A stretch of 64,000 nt of DNA from Nephthysia sp036513515 (GTDB taxonomy: Bacteria; Chloroflexota; Dormibacteria; Dormibacterales; Dormibacteraceae). The stretch's first letter is position 1. Each line of letters opens with the position of its first letter. This document shows, piece by piece, positions 40,632 to 48,171 of the stretch. Under the pieces are notes generated by a model. It saw nothing but the letters and a program-made list of their open reading frames with translations, was not told where the DNA came from and did not search any database. Position numbers and translations under genes: made by a program. Location of the stretch: the NCBI GenBank assembly GCA_036513515.1, contig DATBYW010000029.1:1-64000 (forward strand), written 5' to 3'.

Positions 40632-42107
40632 ATGGCCCTCGCCAAGCGTCCCACCACCGATCTGGCGCCAGAGGTTCCCTTTCACTACGAGGCGGCGCCG
40701 GAGGCCGTCGACCACGTCAGGATCGCCGGCTCCTATGACCTCTTCATCGGCGGCCGCTTCGTGGCACCCCACTCCCGGAAGAGGTTCGCGACCATTAACC
40801 CGGCGACGGAGGAAACCCTCGCCCAGGTGGCTGAGGCCGACGAGATCGACGTCGACCACGCCGTCAAGGCTGCCGCCAACGCATTTCGGTCCTGGTCCCG
40901 GCTCGACCCGGGCCGAAGGGCTCGCTACATCTTCCGGCTCTCCCGCCTGATCCAGGAGCGGGCTCGGGAGCTGGCCGTGGTGGAGACCATGGACGGCGGC
41001 AAGCCGATCAAGGAGTCGAGGGACGTCGACATCCCGCTGGCCGCCGCCCACTTCTTCTACTACGCGGGCTGGGCCGACAAGCTGGAATGGGCGGTTCCCA
41101 ACCGCCGTCTGCGCCCACTGGGCGTGGCCGGGCAGGTCATCCCCTGGAACTTCCCGCTTCTCATGCTGGCCTGGAAGGTGGCGCCGGCCCTGGCCACGGG
41201 CAACACGGTCGTCTTGAAGCCGGCCGAGACAACGCCACTCACGGCGATGCTCTTCGCCGAGATCTGCCAGCAGGCTGATCTGCCGCCGGGCGTGGTGAAC
41301 GTGGTCAGCGGGGCAGGGCAGACCGGCTCCCTGGTGGTCGGCCATCCCGAGGTCCGCAAGGTGGCCTTCACGGGGTCGACCGAGGTTGGCAAGCTGATCC
41401 GGCGCCAGGTCGCCGGGAGTGGCAAGCACCTGACCCTGGAGCTGGGCGGGAAGGCGGCGAACATCGTCTTCGAGGACGCGCCCCTGGACCAGGCCATAGA
41501 AGGCGTGGTCAACGGCATCTACTTCAACCAGGGCCACGTCTGCTGCGCCGGCTCCCGCCTGCTGGTCCAGGAATCGATCCTGGAGCCGCTGCTCCAGAAG
41601 CTGAAGGTGCGGTTGGGCACGCTGCGGGTGGGCGATCCACTCGACAAGAACACCGACGTGGGTGCCATCAACTCGAAGCAGCAGCTGGAGAAGATCGAGG
41701 GTCTGGTGCAATCAGGGATCGAGGAGGGCGCGGAGGTCTATCAGCCGCCCTGTGAGCTGCCGGCGAGAGGCTACTGGTTCAGGCCCACGCTGTTCACGGG
41801 CGTCGCGCAATCGCACCGGATCGCCCGCGAGGAGATCTTCGGCCCGGTGCTCTCCGTGCTCAGCTTCAGGACGCCCGAGGAAGCTGTTGAGAAGGCCAAC
41901 AACACCCCCTACGGTCTCTCGGCGGGGGTATGGACCGACAAGGGATCGCGCATCCTCTGGATGGCCGAGCGCATGCGGGCGGGCGTGGTCTGGGCCAACA
42001 CCTACAACCGCTTCGATCCCACGTCGCCCTTCGGCGGATACAAGGAATCCGGCTTCGGGCGCGAGGGCGGTTTGCACGGCCTTCTCCCCTACCTCGACGT
42101 GGATTGA
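40632..42107 (+). CDS. NAD-dependent aldehyde dehydrogenase
   Basis: 491 residues. Active: general-base Glu in LTLELGGKAANIVF and nucleophile in FNQGHVCCAGSRLLVQ, with FTGSTEVGKLI and the VIPWNFPLLMLAWK cofactor segment. The position behind deoC suggests oxidation of acetaldehyde from deoxyribose breakdown. Ends 8 bases before a truncated relative. Confidence 0.94.
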   Translation: MALAKRPTTDLAPEVPFHYEAAPEAVDHVRIAGSYDLFIGGRFVAPHSRKRFATINPATEETLAQVAEADEIDVDHAVKAAANAFRSWSRLDPGRRARYIFRLSRLIQERARELAVVETMDGGKPIKESRDVDIPLAAAHFFYYAGWADKLEWAVPNRRLRPLGVAGQVIPWNFPLLMLAWKVAPALATGNTVVLKPAETTPLTAMLFAEICQQADLPPGVVNVVSGAGQTGSLVVGHPEVRKVAFTGSTEVGKLIRRQVAGSGKHLTLELGGKAANIVFEDAPLDQAIEGVVNGIYFNQGHVCCAGSRLLVQESILEPLLQKLKVRLGTLRVGDPLDKNTDVGAINSKQQLEKIEGLVQSGIEEGAEVYQPPCELPARGYWFRPTLFTGVAQSHRIAREEIFGPVLSVLSFRTPEEAVEKANNTPYGLSAGVWTDKGSRILWMAERMRAGVVWANTYNRFDPTSPFGGYKESGFGREGGLHGLLPYLDVD

Positions 42108-42115
42108 GCGGAACT

Positions 42116-42931
42116 ATGGCTGAGCGCCTCGAAGTCCGAAAGACGTACAAGCTCTACGTGGGCGGCCAGTTCGTACGCTCGGAGTCGGGGCGCTCGTACG
42201 CGGCCGAGGGATTCAACGTCCCCCGCGCCTCGCGGAAGGACCTGCGCGACTCGGTGCGAGCCGCCCGCGCCGCCTTTCCGGGCTGGTCTGCTCGGACGGC
42301 CATGAACCGGGGACAGATCCTGTACCGGATCGCCGAGATGCTGGAGGGGAGGCGCGCCCAGTTCCTGAGCCTGCTCGGCGGGGGACGTCCGGCAGGCCGG
42401 CAGGTGGACGCCGCGATCGCGACCTGGGTCTGGTACGCGGGCTTGACGGACAAGGTTGCGCAGCTGTCCGGGACCATCAATCCCGTGGGCGGTCCCTACT
42501 TCAACTTCACGATTCCGGAGCCGACCGGCGTGGTAGGGATGGTCGCCCCCGAGGAACCCCCTCTGCTGGGGCTGGTGGCTCGTCTCGCACCGGCCCTCTG
42601 CGGTGGCAATACGGTTGTCGCCCTGGCCTCCGAGCCGCTGCCCCTGGCCGCCCTCACCCTGGCCGAGGTGCTGGCCACCGGCGACCTGCCGCCGGGCGTC
42701 GTCAACCTGCTCAGCGGCCGGCGGGCTGAGCTCCTTCCCTGGCTGGCATCCCACATGGACGTGAACGCGGTCGACGCCGGTGCCTGCACCGACCCGGAGC
42801 TGGCGGCTGTGGAGGAGGCGGCGGCGGGCAACCTCAAGCGGGTGCTGCGCCAGCGGGAAGCCCAGCCGAGCCCGCAGGCGGTAACCGCGTTGATGGAGTT
42901 CAAGACGGTCTGGCACCCGATCGGCGTGTAG
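42116..42931 (+). CDS. catalytically empty aldehyde-dehydrogenase-like partner
   Basis: 271 residues corresponding to the N-terminal, NAD-binding part of aldehyde dehydrogenase (YVGGQFVRSESGRSY, PEPTGVVGMVAPEEPPLLGL, GDLPPGVVNLLSG). The Glu/Cys catalytic domain is missing; the protein ends EFKTVWHPIGV. The reading frame is clean and I recall similar short proteins beside deoC-linked dehydrogenases, so this looks like a conserved pseudoenzyme rather than a recent truncation. A scaffold or regulatory partner of the active enzyme is an inference. Confidence 0.75.
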   Translation: MAERLEVRKTYKLYVGGQFVRSESGRSYAAEGFNVPRASRKDLRDSVRAARAAFPGWSARTAMNRGQILYRIAEMLEGRRAQFLSLLGGGRPAGRQVDAAIATWVWYAGLTDKVAQLSGTINPVGGPYFNFTIPEPTGVVGMVAPEEPPLLGLVARLAPALCGGNTVVALASEPLPLAALTLAEVLATGDLPPGVVNLLSGRRAELLPWLASHMDVNAVDAGACTDPELAAVEEAAAGNLKRVLRQREAQPSPQAVTALMEFKTVWHPIGV

Positions 42932-42996
42932 CCGCCCTCGTCGAGGGCCTTGTCGGCGCCCTGGAGCCTGCCCGCGACCCCGAGCGCGCGGCCGCC

Positions 42997-43599
42997 ATGA
43001 GTGCGTACCTGCGAAACCAGTTCCCCTGCCTGGGCATCTCCTTGCCAAAGCTGGACGCCCTGCTGCGCGAGCTGCCCAGGCCAGAGCCGGAGGAGGCAAT
43101 CGATTTTGCACTGGCCTGCTGGGAGCTGCCCGAGCGCGAGTATCAGTACGCTGGAATCCGCCGCCTGAGCTCGGCGCGGCGCCGCCTGCAGGCGGAGCGG
43201 CTGCCAGACCTGGAGCGGCTGATCACGACCAAATCCTGGTGGGACACGGTCGACGCGCTCGCCACCGACGTGGTGGGCTCCCTCGTGATGGCGCACCCCA
43301 CGTTGGTGGCGGAGATGGATCGCTGGCTGGAATCAGACAACATGTGGCTGGCCCGGTCCGCCATCCTGCACCAGGATCGCTGGAAGGAGAAGACCGACGC
43401 CCGGCGGCTGTTCGCCTACTGCCTGCGCCGAGCCGGCGATCGGGACTTCTTCATCCGCAAGGCGATCGGCTGGTCGCTCCGCTCGTACGCCGCCGTGGAC
43501 CCGGCCGAGGTCGCGAGGTTCGTCGAGAAGCACGAGGCGGAGCTCTCAGGTCTTTCCAGGCGGGAAGCCCTCAGAGGAGTCCAGAGACACTTGCGCTAG
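42997..43599 (+). CDS. AlkD-like DNA alkylation repair glycosylase
   Basis: 200 residues from the first canonical start. Matches AlkD through LITTKSWWDTVD (catalytic Asp), ASDNMWLARSAIL-type helix (ESDNMWLARSAILHQ here), FFIRKAIGWSLRSYA and LSRREALRGVQRH. Homology appears to extend about 22 residues upstream of this ATG (ALVEGLVGALEPARDPERAA), in a frame with no ATG, GTG or TTG; a CTG at 42910 is the only near-cognate start. Removes 3- and 7-alkylpurines from DNA without base flipping. Confidence 0.88.
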   Translation: MSAYLRNQFPCLGISLPKLDALLRELPRPEPEEAIDFALACWELPEREYQYAGIRRLSSARRRLQAERLPDLERLITTKSWWDTVDALATDVVGSLVMAHPTLVAEMDRWLESDNMWLARSAILHQDRWKEKTDARRLFAYCLRRAGDRDFFIRKAIGWSLRSYAAVDPAEVARFVEKHEAELSGLSRREALRGVQRHLR

Positions 43600-43608
43600 G
43601 TCGCTCAG

Positions 43609-43618
43609 CGATATATCG
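43609..43618. promoter_or_regulatory. CGATATATCG palindrome, PadR-type operator candidate
   Basis: A perfect 10-base palindrome, AT-rich against a GC-rich background, in the short gap before the small membrane-protein gene. PadR-family promoters in related bacteria often carry ATATAT dyads. No PadR gene is seen next to it. Confidence 0.4.
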
Positions 43619-43660
43619 TGGAGCGGTGCAGAAGGAGGAGGGCAGGCAAGCCGACCCGGC

Positions 43661-44170
43661 GTGAACTGGCTGCTCTGGCTCTACCCGCGCTCCTGGCGGC
43701 GCCGCTACCGGCGAGAGATGGAAGCGCTGCTCGAGGAGACGTCCACCACGCCACGCGCCCTGCTCGACCTTCTGAGCGGCGCCATCGACGCCTGGCTCCA
43801 CCCGCAGCGGCTTCCCTCGGCGGCCCCTTTCGGCCGTCGCCGGTCTCGCGGACCAAGGGCCATGATCGCCGCCACCGCCCTCGGTGTGGCTCTGGTGGTC
43901 GCCTGGTGGCTCCTGGGGGGCCGGCACGGGCCGTGGGGCGGCCACCTGCCCTGGAGATCGCTGGCTGTGGGAGCGGGGGCGGCAGGGCTTGTCGTGTCCC
44001 TACTGGCCGCCCTGCTGCGACGCCGCCGGGGGTCGAGACGGTGGCCGCGGAACGAGGACCCAGGCGAAGGAGCGCCTGTCCCGGCGCGGCCGCTTCCCGA
44101 CGCTCCGCCCGCGCTGACCGCGGCGGGCGGCGCTAGTCGCGGTAGCGGTAGACGATCCGACCTCGACTGA
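43661..44170 (+). CDS. small membrane protein of the LYPRxWRRRY type
   Basis: 169 residues from GTG. The N-terminus NWLLWLYPRSWRRRYRREME is a conserved cytoplasmic module usually found in membrane proteins encoded next to PadR regulators. Two membrane spans follow (about 67-86 and 98-119), then an Arg/Pro/Gly tail that overlaps the 3' end of infA on the other strand by 38 bases. A strong GGAGGAGGG lies 18-20 bases before the GTG, too far for ordinary use, so the start or an upstream partner gene may have been lost. Confidence 0.55.
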   Translation: MNWLLWLYPRSWRRRYRREMEALLEETSTTPRALLDLLSGAIDAWLHPQRLPSAAPFGRRRSRGPRAMIAATALGVALVVAWWLLGGRHGPWGGHLPWRSLAVGAGAAGLVVSLLAALLRRRRGSRRWPRNEDPGEGAPVPARPLPDAPPALTAAGGASRGSGRRSDLD

Positions 44171-44429
44171 GGTCGTAAGGCGACAGCTCCACCCTGATCC
44201 GGTCTCCCGGAGTGATCCGGATGAAGTAGCGGCGCATTCTCCCCGCCGCATAGGCGATGAGTTTGTGCCCGTTCTCCAGCTCGACCTCGAACATGGCGTT
44301 GGGCAGAGCCTGGGTGACGGCCGCGTCCATCACGACCGCCTCTTCCTTCGGCTGTTCTCCGTTGCTTTTGTCCTTGCGAGCCCGCGCCGGCCGCCGAGGG
44401 CCGCGGCGAGGTGTTGATGATCTTGCCAA
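44133..44429 (-). CDS. infA: translation initiation factor IF-1
   Basis: 98 residues if started at TTG 44429; the IF-1 OB-fold itself occupies the last 70 (TQALPNAMFEVELENGHKL, RMRRYFIRITPGDRIRVELS, YDLSRGRIVYRYRD). The first 27 residues are a basic extension. An ATG at 44330, preceded by GGAAGAGG about 8 bases upstream, would give 66 residues and lose only the disordered N-terminus, so it is a serious alternative start. TAGACT (44444-44439, reverse strand) is a possible -10. Binds the ribosomal A site during initiation. Confidence 0.9.
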   Translation of the reverse strand: MARSSTPRRGPRRPARARKDKSNGEQPKEEAVVMDAAVTQALPNAMFEVELENGHKLIAYAAGRMRRYFIRITPGDRIRVELSPYDLSRGRIVYRYRD

Positions 44430-44522
44430 TTCGACGACAGTCTACCGAAGCTGGTCCGCTCCGCCCGCCGCCTTATCTCGGAATTCCCTCCCCGCCGCGG
44501 GGGGCGGAATCCTGTTGCGCCC

Positions 44523-45359
44523 CTATCTGGACCCGCCGGGTGTCCTCGGCCGGCTCGCGTTCCAGCGCTCGATCCAGCTGCCCACCACCGCGGGATCTTC
44601 AGTTCCCGACCCCAGCTGCCTCACCGAGTGCTCGACCCGAGCCGTGAAGGCCCGTGAGTCCTCGCCGGGGTTAAGCGCCAGCGGCTTGCCGATCCGGACC
44701 GCCACGGGGCCCGGCAGGGGGAAGGCGCGGCCCTTGGGCATGACGCGATGCGAGCCCTTGATGTGCATCGGGACGACCGGGCTCCTGGTCTGGTTGGCAA
44801 GGTGCCCCAGGCCGGGCTGGAAGTGGCCCATCCGCCCGTCGGCGGACCGGGTCCCCTCGGCGTAGTAGAGGAGGTTCCAGCCCGACTTCAGGAGCTCGCT
44901 GGCGCTGTGCAGCACCTCGCGCGCCCCGCCGGTGCGCGAGAACGGGAAGGTGTTCAGCCAGAGTCCCACCACCCGGCCCAGCCACGGCCGCCGATACCAG
45001 TAGTCGGCGGCTGCAGCGACTACCGTCCTTTCACGGGCCCCGTCAGGTAATGCGTAGAGCAGGATCTGGGTGTCGGCGTGGCTCACGTGGTTCGAGGCGA
45101 GGATCGCCGGCCGGTCCAGCTCGCGGAGCCACTCCCGGCCTTCGACCTGGGGATCCGTCATGACCCGCGTGAACGGCAGGGAGAGGCCCCGCTGGATCAG
45201 CAGGCGGAAGCTGCGGACGGGCTCCGTCCGCGCCCAGCTCAGGTTGCTCGGGCGGTCGGGCACGCCGGGTGCCGGCTCCGGCCAGCTGGCCGGACGTACA
45301 CCGCCCCAGCGCCAGCCCCGACGCAGGGTCTCCAGGTCCGAGACCAGCTCGAACCTCAC
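44523..45359 (-). CDS. PlsC-family 1-acyl-glycerol-3-phosphate acyltransferase
   Basis: 278 residues from a GTG that overlaps the stop of the LarA-like gene (GTGA). Acyltransferase motifs: ILASNHVSHADTQ (NHxxxxD), FPFSRTGG, YYAEGTRSADGRMGHF and VPMHIKGSH. Transfers an acyl chain to a lysophospholipid-type acceptor at the membrane. As last gene of the reductase/dehydrogenase/LarA-like operon it probably uses the product of those enzymes; the true acceptor is unknown. Confidence 0.88.
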   Translation of the reverse strand: MRFELVSDLETLRRGWRWGGVRPASWPEPAPGVPDRPSNLSWARTEPVRSFRLLIQRGLSLPFTRVMTDPQVEGREWLRELDRPAILASNHVSHADTQILLYALPDGARERTVVAAAADYWYRRPWLGRVVGLWLNTFPFSRTGGAREVLHSASELLKSGWNLLYYAEGTRSADGRMGHFQPGLGHLANQTRSPVVPMHIKGSHRVMPKGRAFPLPGPVAVRIGKPLALNPGEDSRAFTARVEHSVRQLGSGTEDPAVVGSWIERWNASRPRTPGGSR

Positions 45360-46933
45360 GTGACTTCAGCCAGAAGCACCGGCGGCATCCGGAGGTGCGT
45401 GACGCTGGGAAAGCGGCCGACCGTCTGCTCCGCCATCTCGAAGGCGTCCTGCAGCGTGCTGGCGCACTTGAAGCCCAGGCGATGCACCGCTTCGCGCTCG
45501 CCGCCTACGACTATCACGTCGCCCAGGTGTTCTATCGCGTGGGCGGCCCAGTACCAGGCGTAGAAGGGGTGAACTCCGTGGTAGGCGTACGACTTGCGGT
45601 AGAGCTGCCGATACCAGGAATCCTCGGCGAAGCGCTGTTCCCAGCGCTCCTCGACCAGCATCGGGTCCGTCGTGTCGGCCAGCACTTCGTCATAGAAGTC
45701 GATATAGCTGGGGTGCTGGACTGAGTCGAACTCATAGCGGCAGGGGTGGGTCAGGATGGCGACGCCTCCTGCCCGCACCACGGGCTTGCCTCGGTAGAAG
45801 TTGAACATGTAGCCGAGGCCCATACAGGCCACCAGGACCGGGTTCATGGCGGCGTTCACGTTGTATGGACAGAGGTACGGCACGCCCATCGTTATGACGT
45901 CCGTCTGGCCCTCGACCTCCACCAGCATCTGCTTGTTCACCGCTTTCAACGTCTGCTCGTGGACGGCCTCGACCTGGCCCGACTGCACGCTGGTCATGCC
46001 GTAGGGAGCGCGCATCGCGTGGAAGGCCGAGCGTTTCACCGCCGGCGGGGCCAGGTCGCAGAACTGCTTCACCGCCAGGAAGGTGGCCTGGTCCGCGGGC
46101 GTCCAGTCGAACTCCCGCTTCTGCATGAAGCTGACCACCGAGGGAAAGGGCCGGTTGTTGACAGTGGTCTCGATGTGGAAGACGCGCACCGTGTCCTCGA
46201 TCAGCTGGCCCTGCCTGATGCAGGCGTGGTGCAGTGCCGAGTCCCGCGGACTCATGAAGGAGCGAGAGCCGAGCAGAGTGCGCACGTTGTGATGGGGACG
46301 CACGCTCCGGTAACTGCCCAGGCCTGTCGCTATCGACTTGTGGCCACCATCCATGGGGACCAGCGTGAGGTTCACATAGACCACCAGGTCGGACTCGGCG
46401 GCGCGGCGGTTGAGCGTCACCTCCTCGCCCTCTCCGGTGAGGCCGACGTAGACGTTCCCCTCCGGATCCTCCGCGTCGTGGTTGTAGAGCCGTTCGGGAT
46501 AGAAGGTGGTGAAGACACGGTCGCCCACGATGTGTCGGAGCTCGTCCTCCGTCATCCGCCTGTGCAGGGAGTTGGCGGCGATCAGGTGGACGTCCTCGAC
46601 GCCGGACTCGGCGGCGAGCTCGATCACCTCCTCGAGCACCAGCTGGCGCACGTCCGGCTGGGCCATCGGGGGAAGCGGGAGCGAGAGATCGTCGAAGGCG
46701 ATCGTCAGCTTCATGCCCGGCCGCAGCAGCGCCTTGAGCGGGTCGTCCTCCAGCGGTTTGCTCAGTGCCCGCCGGATCGCGCGCTCCGGGTGCTGCAGCG
46801 GATCCAGCGGGTCCGGCGGGTAGAGGATCCGGCTGCCGAGCGGAAGCTTCTCCAGGCGCACCCCCTCGCCGAAGTGAAACAGCGTCGGCGGCGTGTGGCG
46901 GTCGACTTCGAGGACGGCTCCTGGACGGCCCAT
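45356..46933 (-). CDS. divergent LarA (nickel-pincer racemase) family protein
   Basis: 525 residues, about 100 longer than lactate racemase. Family features: AFDDLSLPLPPM (substrate/cofactor loop), LIAANSLHRRMTEDEL (His124), LYNHDAED, DGGHKSIATGLGSYRSVRPHH (Lys199, His214/215). In LarA a His sits before the SGGxK lysine; here the segment reads LVPMDGGHK, so that His appears lost or shifted. Further domains follow with many conserved aromatics. LarA enzymes use a nickel-pincer nucleotide to move hydride at alpha-hydroxy acids; larB/C/E are not nearby. A role on a lipid hydroxy acid or alcohol is inferred from neighbours. Confidence 0.75.
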   Translation of the reverse strand: MGRPGAVLEVDRHTPPTLFHFGEGVRLEKLPLGSRILYPPDPLDPLQHPERAIRRALSKPLEDDPLKALLRPGMKLTIAFDDLSLPLPPMAQPDVRQLVLEEVIELAAESGVEDVHLIAANSLHRRMTEDELRHIVGDRVFTTFYPERLYNHDAEDPEGNVYVGLTGEGEEVTLNRRAAESDLVVYVNLTLVPMDGGHKSIATGLGSYRSVRPHHNVRTLLGSRSFMSPRDSALHHACIRQGQLIEDTVRVFHIETTVNNRPFPSVVSFMQKREFDWTPADQATFLAVKQFCDLAPPAVKRSAFHAMRAPYGMTSVQSGQVEAVHEQTLKAVNKQMLVEVEGQTDVITMGVPYLCPYNVNAAMNPVLVACMGLGYMFNFYRGKPVVRAGGVAILTHPCRYEFDSVQHPSYIDFYDEVLADTTDPMLVEERWEQRFAEDSWYRQLYRKSYAYHGVHPFYAWYWAAHAIEHLGDVIVVGGEREAVHRLGFKCASTLQDAFEMAEQTVGRFPSVTHLRMPPVLLAEVT

Positions 46934-46997
46934 CAGATTGGGAGGATAAGCGAGCCAGCGGTCGCCCTGCGTCGGCGACCTCTCGAAATCGAGCGGC

Positions 46998-48170
46998 TCA
47001 GCGTAGGCGGCGCAGGTCGAAGGCCACCCTGGCGGCGCCGAGGCGCCCGGCTTCGACGGCGTAGGCGATCGCCTGACGGTACTGGCTGAGCCCGAAGAGC
47101 GGGCCCGTCAGCTGCTCCAGCCGGAGGGCCGGCGCCGCTTCCAGGGCCAGCTCGAAAGTGCGGGCACCGGTGGCCTCCCGGCCGTAGGCATAGCTGCCCG
47201 TGACGTTGAGCTCGCGCTGCCAGATGGGTGCCCAATCCACTCGCTCCTCGGCCGGCATGCCGACGACCGCCAGCCGGCCGCCGCCTCGCGTGAAGCGAAC
47301 CGCGTCGTTCAGGCCACGTGCGCTGCCGGTGCATTCGAAAGTCAGGTCGGCGCCGCCGAGAAGCAGTTCCCCCTCCCTGCTCTCCAGCCGGCGGGCGCCG
47401 GTTGCGAAGCGCAGGCGCTGGAAGACCTCGTCCGGGCCGACCACCTGGTCGGCGCCGAGCCGGCGTGCCTGCTCCCTCTGGAAGGGATGCTTGGCAACCG
47501 CTATGAGCCGCTTCGGCGGGGTGAGCAGCCGCACCGCCGCCACCGTAAGCAGGCCGATCGTGCCCGCGCCCTGGACCACCACCACCTCGTCGGGCCGGGC
47601 GGCCCCCTTCAAAGCCGCGTGAATGCAGCAGGCGAAGGGCTCGACGAGCACCGCCGCCTCGTCCGGCAGCTCGTCGGGGATCTGGTGAAGCTGGCTCTCG
47701 TGGGCGACCAGGACCTCTCCCCAGCCTCCGCCGGTCGAGGCGCAGTAGCCGGTCTGCAGGCCCACCTCGATCGGTCCCTCGGTGACGTTCTCACAGAGTC
47801 CTGGGCGCCCGTCGGCGCAGCGAGCGCACTCCGGCTCCACCCCGCGCACCCGGCAGCCCAGGGCTGGCTCGACGACCACACGGGTGCCGTCCTCCAGCTC
47901 ACCCACGACCTCGTGTCCTGGCACGAAGGGATAGCTGGTCAGGAGATCGAGGTAGAGGGAGGCGTGGCCGGTGATCGCGGAGGTGTCCGATCCGCAGATG
48001 CCGCCCAGGCTGGGGAGCACGCGCACCCACCCTGGTCCGGGCAGCCGCGGCTCCTCGACCTCTCCCAGGTGGAGCATGGAGAAGTCGCTGGTCGCGACCG
48101 CGGTCCTGCCGCCGGTCGCCTTGACCAGGGCGTAGGCGGGGACGGAGCGGACGTACTCGAGGGCGAGCAG
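46998..48170 (-). CDS. zinc-dependent alcohol dehydrogenase (MDR family), CTG start
   Basis: 390 residues if started at CTG 48170, where GGGAGG lies 6 bases upstream and the N-terminus reads LALEYVRSVPAYALVK; the first ATG (48077) would remove conserved residues. Catalytic zinc site GGICGSD and PGHEVVGELEDG; a structural-zinc-like set CRVRGVEPECARCADGRPGLC. The NAD-binding segment VVVQGAGTIGLLTVAAV follows. It begins right after the FAR-HAD stop and precedes the LarA-like gene by 64 bases. Likely oxidises or reduces a long-chain alcohol or hydroxy compound of the same pathway. Confidence 0.85.
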   Translation of the reverse strand: MLALEYVRSVPAYALVKATGGRTAVATSDFSMLHLGEVEEPRLPGPGWVRVLPSLGGICGSDTSAITGHASLYLDLLTSYPFVPGHEVVGELEDGTRVVVEPALGCRVRGVEPECARCADGRPGLCENVTEGPIEVGLQTGYCASTGGGWGEVLVAHESQLHQIPDELPDEAAVLVEPFACCIHAALKGAARPDEVVVVQGAGTIGLLTVAAVRLLTPPKRLIAVAKHPFQREQARRLGADQVVGPDEVFQRLRFATGARRLESREGELLLGGADLTFECTGSARGLNDAVRFTRGGGRLAVVGMPAEERVDWAPIWQRELNVTGSYAYGREATGARTFELALEAAPALRLEQLTGPLFGLSQYRQAIAYAVEAGRLGAARVAFDLRRLR

Positions 48171-48171
48171 C

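Noticed and set aside
45746..47089. 447-codon + strand reading frame opposite the LarA-like gene
   Set aside because: Antisense shadow: H/R/V-rich, no motif; the reverse strand has a coherent protein family.
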